DNA of 39,141 nucleotides from Cupriavidus sp. 2SB (GTDB taxonomy: Bacteria > Pseudomonadota > Gammaproteobacteria > Burkholderiales > Burkholderiaceae): NCBI RefSeq assembly GCF_005503625.1, contig NZ_SCMX01000065.1:1-39141 (forward strand), read 5' to 3'. The position numbers and the translations under genes were made by a program. Under the pieces are notes generated by a model. The model saw nothing but the letters and a program-made list of their open reading frames with translations, ran no database searches and had not been told where the DNA came from. Positions 33,218-39,141 of this stretch are shown in pieces (position 1 is the stretch's first letter; each line of letters starts with the position of its first letter).

Positions 33218-34258
33218 TCAGGCAGGTCCGGCCGTGGCGAGCGAAGCCAGCACGGCGTCGGCACCCTGGGCGAGCAGGTCTCCGGCCACGGCGGTGCCGA
33301 GGGCCTCTGCGGCCTGCACCGAATTCACCGGACCCGTGGCATGGGCACGCACGCTGCGCGTGCCATCGGGCAAGGCCACGAATGCATCGAGTTGCAGGAT
33401 GTCGTCGTGCCAGCGCGCATGGGCGGCCAGCGGCACCTGGCACGACCCACCCAGCCGACGCGACACGGCGCGCTCGGCGGAAACGGCCAGCAACGTCGAG
33501 GAGTGATTGAGGGGGGCAAGCCATTCGGCCAATTCGGGCCGGTTCGAGCAGATCTCGATGCCCAGCGCACCTTGTCCAGCCGCGGGCAACGAACTGTCTT
33601 GCCCGATCAGCGCGCGAATGCGGTCGCCCATGCCCAGCCGCTTCAGGCCAGCGGCGGCGAGAATGATCGCGCTGTATTCGCCACGGTCGAGCTTGCCCAG
33701 GCGGGTATCGAGGTTGCCGCGCAGCGGCTTGATGACCAGATGCGGGTAGCGGCTGCGCAACGCGGCTTCGCGGCGCAGGCTCGACGTGCCGACCACCGTG
33801 CCCGGAGGCATATCGTCGAGCGAAGCGTATTCGGCGGACACCAGTGCGTCGCGCGGATCCTCGCGCTCCATCACGGCTGTCAAGGCAAACCCTTCGGGCA
33901 ACTCCATCGGCACATCCTTGAGGGAATGCACAGCCAGGTCGGCACGCCCTTCGGCCATCGCGACTTCCAGCTCCTTCACGAACAGGCCCTTGCCGCCAAC
34001 TTTCGACAGTGTCCTATCGAGAATTTGATCACCCCGTGTCGTCATTCCCAGAATGGACACATCGCACGAGGGATAGTATTGTTGCAACGCAGCACGCACA
34101 TGTTCCGCCTGCCACATCGCCAGTCTGCTTTCACGCGACGCGATCACGAGGCGGGACGGCGCGCTACGATCTGTGGCGGCAGCGGACGGAGAAGACGCGG
34201 AGGCCGCAGACGGCGATTGTGCGGACGGTTGGACGGTAGTTTGGGCGGGTGCTTGCAT
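33218..34258 (-). CDS. hemC: porphobilinogen deaminase (hydroxymethylbilane synthase)
   Basis: This 346-residue enzyme condenses four porphobilinogen units to hydroxymethylbilane. RLVIASRESRLAMWQA (36-51), HSLKDVP with catalytic Asp115 (111-117), GTSSLRREA (157-165), RGNLDTRL (180-187), and GGSCQVPLAAH with the dipyrromethane-cofactor Cys273 are present. About 35 extra N-terminal residues, mostly Ala, Ser, Pro and Gln, precede the usual start. No other ATG is available before the conserved core, so the tail seems real unless a non-ATG start is used. It is the first gene of hemC-hemDX-hemY and diverges from ppc. Confidence 0.96.
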   Translation of the reverse strand: MQAPAQTTVQPSAQSPSAASASSPSAAATDRSAPSRLVIASRESRLAMWQAEHVRAALQQYYPSCDVSILGMTTRGDQILDRTLSKVGGKGLFVKELEVAMAEGRADLAVHSLKDVPMELPEGFALTAVMEREDPRDALVSAEYASLDDMPPGTVVGTSSLRREAALRSRYPHLVIKPLRGNLDTRLGKLDRGEYSAIILAAAGLKRLGMGDRIRALIGQDSSLPAAGQGALGIEICSNRPELAEWLAPLNHSSTLLAVSAERAVSRRLGGSCQVPLAAHARWHDDILQLDAFVALPDGTRSVRAHATGPVNSVQAAEALGTAVAGDLLAQGADAVLASLATAGPA

Positions 34259-34373
34259 GCGCGCATGTTAGCACGCACCCTATCCTCTTCCGGCACCCAG
34301 GAAGAGGACGAAGCGTACCTGTCTTGTGCCGAATACATATATCTATAACGTAGTGATACGAGGAGATAGTTTC
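34259..34373. promoter_or_regulatory. divergent hemC/ppc promoter region
   Basis: This 115-base gap must carry both promoters. An AT-rich stretch at 34331-34350 contains TATAAC (34344-34349), a possible -10 for ppc, but no clear -35. A perfect 9-base inverted repeat, TCCTCTTCC (34283-34291) and GGAAGAGGA (34300-34308) around an eight-base loop, is placed where it could be an operator or a leader hairpin for either gene. Confidence 0.45.
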
Positions 34374-37300
34374 ATGACGCAGCCTGCTGCGCGCCCTACC
34401 GGCCGATCCCGTTCCACCGGCCGCAAGTCAGTTACGCCAGCCTCAGGCCAGCATGACGCGAAAGACACCACGCCGGGCGCCCCCGCGAAATCCACGAACA
34501 CCCCCGCCCGCAAGGCATCCGCCCGGCCCAGGCTCACCGTGGTGACGCCCGAAGGGACCACCACGGCTTCCCCCGCCCGCCGCGCCGCCGACAAGGACCT
34601 GCCGCTGCGCGACGACATCCGCTTCCTCGGCCGACTGCTGGGCGATGCCGTGCGTGAGCAGGAAGGCGATGCCGCGTTCGAGCTCGTCGAGACGATCCGC
34701 CAGACCGCCGTGCGGTTCCGCCGCGAGAACGACCGTGCCGCCGGGGCCGAGCTGGACCGTCTGCTGAAACGCCTGTCGCGCGATCAGACCAATTCGGTCG
34801 TCCGCGCCTTCAGCTACTTCTCGCACCTCGCCAATATCGCCGAGGACCAGCACCACAACCGCCGCCGACGCGTGCATGCGCTGGCGGGCTCGCCGGCGCA
34901 GCCGGGCAGCCTGGCCCGTGCGCTGGAAGCCATTGACGCCGCCGGCGTGACCGGCAAGCAGTTGCGCGACTTCCTCGACAACTCGCTGATCATGCCGGTG
35001 CTGACCGCGCACCCGACCGAAGTGCAGCGCAAGTCGATCCTGGACGCCGAGCGCGAGATTGCGCGCCTGCTGGCCGAGCGCGACCTGCCGATGACCGCGC
35101 GCGAACGCGATCACAACACGGCGCAACTGCGCGCGCGCGTGACTACGCTCTGGCAGACCCGGATGCTGCGCAATACGCGACTGATGGTCGTGGACGAAAT
35201 CGAGAACGCGCTGTCCTACTACCGCACCACGTTCCTCCATGGCATTCCGCGCCTGATGGCAGAACTGGAGGAAGACATCGCGACCGTGTTCCCGCGCAAG
35301 AGCAAGGCTGGCACTACGCCTGCGCCGCTGGCGCCCTTCCTGCAGATGGGTTCCTGGATCGGCGGCGACCGCGACGGCAATCCGAACGTGACCGCCGAAA
35401 CGCTGGAGTACGCCTCGCGTCAGCAATCCACGCTGATCATGCAGTGGTATCTCGACGAGGTCCACGCACTGGGCGCGGAACTGCCGCTGTCCTCGCTGAT
35501 GGTCGATGCCAGCCCCGAGCTGCTCGCACTGGCCGAGGCATCGCCCGACCATTCCGAGCATCGTGCCGACGAACCGTATCGCCGAGCACTGATCGGCATC
35601 TATGCGCGTCTGGCCGCGACCACGACAAACCTCACCGGCCACGAGGCGCAGCGCCACCCGGTGGCCGATGTGGCCCCGTACGACAACGCGGAGGCCTTCG
35701 CCGCCGATGTGCAGATCGTGGTCGATTCGCTGCGCTCGCACCACGGGGAATCGCTGGCTCGCGGTCGCATCGACGCGCTGGTGCGCGCCATCGCCATCTT
35801 CGGCTTCCATCTGGCATCGGTGGACATGCGCCAGGTGTCGGACGTGCATGAGGCCGTGATCGCCGAGCTGTTCCAGGCCGCCGGCATCGCGAAGGATTAC
35901 GCTGCACTGTCCGAGGAAAAGAAGCTGGAACTGCTGCTGGCCGAGCTGCGCCAGCCGCGCCTGCTCACGTTGCCTTGGCACGACTATTCCGAGCAGACCC
36001 GCAGCGAACTGGCCATTTTCCGCATGGCCCGTGACCTGCGTGCCCGTTATGGCAACCGCGTGGCGCGCAACTACATCATCTCGCACACCGAAACGCTGTC
36101 CGATCTCGTCGAGGTCATGCTGCTGCAGAAGGAAGCCGGCATGCTGCGCGGCACGCTGGGCAGCAAGACCGATCCGGCGCGCATGGAGCTGATGGTCATC
36201 CCGCTGTTCGAAACCATCGAGGACTTGCGCAACGCCGCCGGCATCATGGAATCGCTGCTGGACCTGCCGGGCTTCGATTCGGTGATCAAGCATCATGGCG
36301 TCGAGCAGGAAGTGATGCTCGGCTATTCGGATTCGAACAAGGACGGTGGCTTCCTCACTTCGAACTGGGAACTCTACAAGGCCGAACTCGCGCTGGTGAA
36401 GTTGTTCGAGGAACGCCGCGTCAAGCTGCGCCTGTTCCACGGCCGCGGCGGCACGGTGGGTCGCGGCGGAGGCCCGACGTACGAAGCCATCCTGTCGCAG
36501 CCGCCGGGCACCGTGAACGGCCAGATCCGCCTGACCGAGCAAGGCGAAATCATCAACAGCAAGTTCGCCAATGCCGAGATCGGCCGGCGAAATCTGGAAA
36601 CCGTGATCGCGGCCACGCTGGAAGCCTCGCTGCTGCCCACGCAGAACGCGCCAGCGGGACTGGAAGGCTTCGAGGCCATCATGCAGCAGTTGTCGGACCG
36701 CGCGTTCACGAGCTACCGGCACCTGGTCTACGACACCCCGGGCTTCAAGGATTACTTCTTCGCCACGACGCCGATCACGGAAATCGCCGACCTGAACCTC
36801 GGTTCACGACCGGCCTCGCGCAAGCTGATGGACAAGAAACACCGCAAGATCGAAGATCTGCGTGCGATTCCCTGGGGCTTTTCGTGGGGCCAGTGCCGTC
36901 TGCTGCTGCCGGGCTGGTTCGGCTTCGGCAGCGCGGTGCAATCCCTGCTGAACGATGCTCCGGACGAGAAGGCCCGCAAGGCCGTCATCGCCACGCTCAA
37001 GCGCATGGTCAAGACATGGCCGTTCTTCCGCACGCTGCTGTCGAACATGGACATGGTGCTGGCCAAGACCGACCTGGCCGTGGCCTCGCGCTACGCCGGG
37101 CTGTGCGAAGACGCCGCGTTGCGCAAGACGGTGTTCTCGCGCATCAGCGCCGAGTGGCACCTGACCTGCGACATGCTGGCCCTGATCACGGGCCGTGCGG
37201 AGCGGCTGGCGGAGAATCCGCTGCTGGCCCGGTCGATCAAGAACCGCTTCGCGTACCTCGATCCACTGAACCACTTGCAGGTGGAACTGCTCAAGCGCTA

Positions 37301-37394
37301 CCGCGCCGGCAAGGACGCCGACGATGTGCGCGTGCGGCGCGGGATTCACTTGACGATCAACGGGGTGGCGGCTGGGTTGCGGAATAGCGGTTAA
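34374..37394 (+). CDS. ppc: phosphoenolpyruvate carboxylase
   Basis: This 1006-residue enzyme carboxylates phosphoenolpyruvate to oxaloacetate, an anaplerotic step. The catalytic His lies in VLTAHPTEVQRKS (209-221). MGSWIGGDRDGNPNV, the glycine-rich FHGRGGTVGRGGGP (about 688-701) and LGSRPASRK are the other PEPC signatures. It ends in the usual hydrophobic tail with NGVAAGLRNSG, although bacterial PEPC more often ends in NTG. About 75 N-terminal residues are basic, low-complexity (Ser, Thr, Ala, Pro, Arg) and outside the family core. I chose ATG 34374-34376, because AGGAGA stands seven bases before it; a GTG at 34326 lacks a ribosome site. Confidence 0.98.
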   Translation: MTQPAARPTGRSRSTGRKSVTPASGQHDAKDTTPGAPAKSTNTPARKASARPRLTVVTPEGTTTASPARRAADKDLPLRDDIRFLGRLLGDAVREQEGDAAFELVETIRQTAVRFRRENDRAAGAELDRLLKRLSRDQTNSVVRAFSYFSHLANIAEDQHHNRRRRVHALAGSPAQPGSLARALEAIDAAGVTGKQLRDFLDNSLIMPVLTAHPTEVQRKSILDAEREIARLLAERDLPMTARERDHNTAQLRARVTTLWQTRMLRNTRLMVVDEIENALSYYRTTFLHGIPRLMAELEEDIATVFPRKSKAGTTPAPLAPFLQMGSWIGGDRDGNPNVTAETLEYASRQQSTLIMQWYLDEVHALGAELPLSSLMVDASPELLALAEASPDHSEHRADEPYRRALIGIYARLAATTTNLTGHEAQRHPVADVAPYDNAEAFAADVQIVVDSLRSHHGESLARGRIDALVRAIAIFGFHLASVDMRQVSDVHEAVIAELFQAAGIAKDYAALSEEKKLELLLAELRQPRLLTLPWHDYSEQTRSELAIFRMARDLRARYGNRVARNYIISHTETLSDLVEVMLLQKEAGMLRGTLGSKTDPARMELMVIPLFETIEDLRNAAGIMESLLDLPGFDSVIKHHGVEQEVMLGYSDSNKDGGFLTSNWELYKAELALVKLFEERRVKLRLFHGRGGTVGRGGGPTYEAILSQPPGTVNGQIRLTEQGEIINSKFANAEIGRRNLETVIAATLEASLLPTQNAPAGLEGFEAIMQQLSDRAFTSYRHLVYDTPGFKDYFFATTPITEIADLNLGSRPASRKLMDKKHRKIEDLRAIPWGFSWGQCRLLLPGWFGFGSAVQSLLNDAPDEKARKAVIATLKRMVKTWPFFRTLLSNMDMVLAKTDLAVASRYAGLCEDAALRKTVFSRISAEWHLTCDMLALITGRAERLAENPLLARSIKNRFAYLDPLNHLQVELLKRYRAGKDADDVRVRRGIHLTINGVAAGLRNSG

Positions 37395-37419
37395 ATGAGC
37401 CTGCTTCGACGCATGGGTG

Positions 37420-37546
37420 CTCCCCTCTCCCGCACGGCGGGAGAGGGGTCGGGGGAGAGGGCGCGGCGGTTCAAATTGGCATCTATCGCATCTTGAGCCA
37501 CCTGCCCTCTCCCCCTGCCCCTCTCCCGCTCGCGGGAGAGGGGAGC
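37420..37546. repeat. composite inverted repeat made of two palindromic repeat units (copies 2 and 3)
   Basis: Two copies of the GC-rich palindrome lie in opposite halves: 37422-37433 with 37437-37448 (three-base loop) and 37518-37529 with 37532-37543 (two-base loop), both perfect over 12 bases. The outer arms also pair with each other: 37441-37461 is complementary to 37505-37525 except for two bases, and GCTCCCC at 37419-37425 matches GGGGAGC at 37540-37546. The centre, about 37462-37504, is ordinary sequence. It looks like a paired mobile-repeat unit (REP/BIME-like) between ppc and argH. It may also end the ppc transcript. Confidence 0.85.
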
Positions 37547-37577
37547 AAACCACCGGGATTCGGGGCGTCTCAAGCGA

Positions 37578-37583
37578 TATAAT
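37578..37583 (+). promoter_or_regulatory. argH: candidate -10 element of the argH promoter
   Basis: A perfect TATAAT lies 32 bases before the argH start, directly after the repeat element. There is no good -35 hexamer at 16-18 bases, so this is only a candidate. No clear ribosome site precedes the ATG. Confidence 0.5.
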
Positions 37584-37615
37584 CGCCGTTTCCGATTTTC
37601 CGCCCTGCCCCTGTC

Positions 37616-39025
37616 ATGACTTCCCAACTTGCCAAGAAAGGCGAAGCCTGGTCCGCCCGCTTCTCCGAACCGATGTCCGACCTGGTGAAGCGCTACACCG
37701 CTTCGGTCTTCTTCGACAAGCGCCTGGCGCTGTTCGACATCCAGGGCTCGCTGGCCCACGCGGCCATGCTGGCAAAGCAGGGCATCATCGCCGAGGCCGA
37801 CCGCGCCGAGATCGAGCGGGGCATGACGCAGATCCGTGGCGAGATCGAGGGTGGCCAGTTTGAATGGAAGCTGGACCTCGAAGACGTCCACCTCAATATC
37901 GAAGCGCGCCTGACCGCGCTGGTCGGTGACGCCGGAAAGCGCCTGCACACGGGCCGCTCGCGTAACGACCAGGTGGCCACGGACATCCGCCTGTGGCTGC
38001 GCAGCGAAATCGACAACATCCTCGGCCTGCTGGGCGACCTGCGCGGCGCGCTGCTGGATCTGGCGGACAAGAACGCCGACACGATTCTGCCGGGCTTCAC
38101 CCACCTGCAGGTGGCGCAGCCGGTGACGTTTGGCCACCACCTGATGGCCTACGTGGAAATGTTCACGCGCGATGCCGAGCGCATGGCCGATTGCCGCCGC
38201 CGCGTGAACCGCCTGCCGCTGGGCGCGGCTGCTCTGGCTGGCACGAGCTACCCGATCGACCGCGAATTCGTGGCCCAGCAACTGGGCTTTGACGGCGTCT
38301 GCCGCAACTCGCTGGACGCCGTGTCCGACCGTGACTTCGCGATCGAATTCGTCGCCGCCGCTTCGCTGGTGATGACGCACATCTCGCGCTTCTCTGAAGA
38401 ACTGGTGATCTGGATGAGCCCGCGTGTTGGCTTCATCGACATTGCCGACCGCTTCTGCACGGGCAGCTCGATCATGCCGCAGAAGAAAAACCCCGACGTG
38501 CCCGAACTGGCGCGCGGCAAGACCGGCCGCGTGTTCGGCCACCTGAGCGGCCTGCTGGTGCTGATGAAGGGCCAGCCGCTGGCGTACAACAAGGACAACC
38601 AGGAAGACAAGGAACCGCTGTTCGATACGGTGGACACCATCGTCGACACGCTGCGGATCTTCGCTGACATGGTGCCGGGTATCAGCGTCAAGCCGGACGC
38701 CATGCGCGCTGCCGCGCTGCAGGGCTACGCTACCGCCACCGACCTGGCCGATTACCTGGTCAAGCGCGGCCTGCCCTTCCGTGATGCCCACGAAGCCGTG
38801 GCCCACGCCGTGCGCGCGTGCGACGACCGCCGCTGCGATCTGGCCGACCTGACCGTGGCCGAACTGCGCGACGTGTCCGGGCTGGGCGACAAGGCCGCGC
38901 TGATCGGCGACGACGTGCATACCGTACTGACGCTGGAAGGCTCGGTCGCCTCGCGCAACCACATCGGCGGCACCGCGCCCGATCAGGTACGCGCCGCCAT
39001 CGCTGCCGCACGCAAGACGCTGTAA
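37616..39025 (+). CDS. argH: argininosuccinate lyase
   Basis: This 469-residue fumarase/aspartase-superfamily enzyme splits argininosuccinate into arginine and fumarate, the last step of arginine synthesis. LDLEDVHLNIEARL, GRSRNDQVATDIRL, GFTHLQVAQPVTFGHHL and the signature GSSIMPQKKNPD (about 283-294, with the catalytic flexible-loop Ser) are intact. The length is standard. ATG 37616-37618 begins MTSQLAKKGEAW as in close relatives, although no good Shine-Dalgarno is visible. It is a single gene with its own candidate promoter and terminator. Confidence 0.98.
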   Translation: MTSQLAKKGEAWSARFSEPMSDLVKRYTASVFFDKRLALFDIQGSLAHAAMLAKQGIIAEADRAEIERGMTQIRGEIEGGQFEWKLDLEDVHLNIEARLTALVGDAGKRLHTGRSRNDQVATDIRLWLRSEIDNILGLLGDLRGALLDLADKNADTILPGFTHLQVAQPVTFGHHLMAYVEMFTRDAERMADCRRRVNRLPLGAAALAGTSYPIDREFVAQQLGFDGVCRNSLDAVSDRDFAIEFVAAASLVMTHISRFSEELVIWMSPRVGFIDIADRFCTGSSIMPQKKNPDVPELARGKTGRVFGHLSGLLVLMKGQPLAYNKDNQEDKEPLFDTVDTIVDTLRIFADMVPGISVKPDAMRAAALQGYATATDLADYLVKRGLPFRDAHEAVAHAVRACDDRRCDLADLTVAELRDVSGLGDKAALIGDDVHTVLTLEGSVASRNHIGGTAPDQVRAAIAAARKTL

Positions 39026-39047
39026 GTTTCCCGTAAGACTGCGTCGT

Positions 39048-39084
39048 AAAAAAGCCGCTGCGCCGAAAGGCCAGCGGCTTTTTT
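39048..39084 (+). terminator. intrinsic terminator of argH
   Basis: A 13-base stem joins six A's plus GCCGCTG (39048-39060) to CAGCGGC plus six T's (39072-39084). The 11-base loop can itself form GCC-GAAA-GGC. The hairpin followed by the T-run lies 23 bases after the argH stop. With A's on the other side it could also work on the minus strand. Confidence 0.9.
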
Positions 39085-39111
39085 GTATCTGGAATCCCCC
39101 ACTGACTGTCT

Positions 39112-39138
39112 CCCCTTTCCCGCTTGCGGGAGGGGGGG
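39112..39138. repeat. degenerate copy 4 of the palindromic repeat, near window edge
   Basis: CCCCTTTCCCGC (39112-39123) faces GCGGGAGG plus a G-run (39126-39138) across a two-base loop. It matches the family core with a few substitutions, which as RNA would give G-U pairs. Any second half lies beyond the window. Confidence 0.6.
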
Positions 39139-39141
39139 TGG

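Noticed and set aside
34443..36722. 759-codon open frame antisense to ppc
   Set aside because: Composition is His/Gln/Arg-rich noise with no domain pattern, and the sense strand has an unmistakable PEP carboxylase.
37391..38962. 523-codon open frame antisense to argH
   Set aside because: It mirrors argH codons, has no recognisable motif, and spans the intergenic repeat in an implausible way.

Overview
The window reads as chromosomal DNA of a Burkholderiaceae betaproteobacterium, most likely Cupriavidus or a close Ralstonia relative. The grounds are the high G+C, the hemC-hemD/X-hemY operon diverging from ppc, the yqgE-ruvX-pyrR-pyrB-pyrC'-plsC operon, and protein sequences of that type. The genus is an inference from gene order and protein style, not from a search.

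Positions 1-20123 hold one long leftward O-antigen (surface polysaccharide) operon of 19 genes. In transcription order it encodes: dTDP-L-rhamnose synthesis (rfbB, rfbD, rfbA, rfbC); the flippase Wzx and polymerase Wzy; a GT2 glycosyltransferase; a three-gene amidotransferase set (WbuX/WbpG-like PP-loop enzyme, HisH-like glutaminase, HisF-like barrel); a two-domain oxidoreductase; a heparinase II/III-like protein; a GT4 glycosyltransferase; UDP-ManNAcA synthesis (wecB, wecC); and a bacillosamine-type initiating module (PglC-like phosphoglycosyl transferase, PglD-like acetyltransferase, PglE-like aminotransferase, PglF/WbpM-like dehydratase cut by the left edge). Many junctions are ATGA overlaps, which suggests translational coupling. 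One initiating transferase plus two glycosyltransferases fits a trisaccharide repeat built from a 2,4-diamino-trideoxy sugar, L-rhamnose and ManNAcA. The amidotransferase set would then tailor it, and perhaps also the oxidoreductase and heparinase-like protein. The 13.2-15.4 kb part is visibly poorer in G+C.

Positions 20124-22432 hold the operon leader, a divergent ApaH-type Ap4A hydrolase gene, and a Wzz-like chain-length regulator that is leftward but outside the operon.

Positions 22613-27387 hold the leftward operon yqgE-ruvX-pyrR-pyrB-pyrC'-plsC. The dihydroorotase-like protein has lost its metal ligands and is expected to be the structural, non-catalytic partner of PyrB. Next come rsuA (leftward) and phrB (rightward), then the leftward haem operon hemC-hemDX-hemY, whose HemD and HemX are fused. 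From 34374 to the end lie rightward ppc and argH, the latter with a clear intrinsic terminator. A GC-rich palindromic repeat recurs between phrB and hemY, twice between ppc and argH, and in degenerate form at the right edge. I saw no tRNA, rRNA, CRISPR array, insertion sequence or prophage gene.
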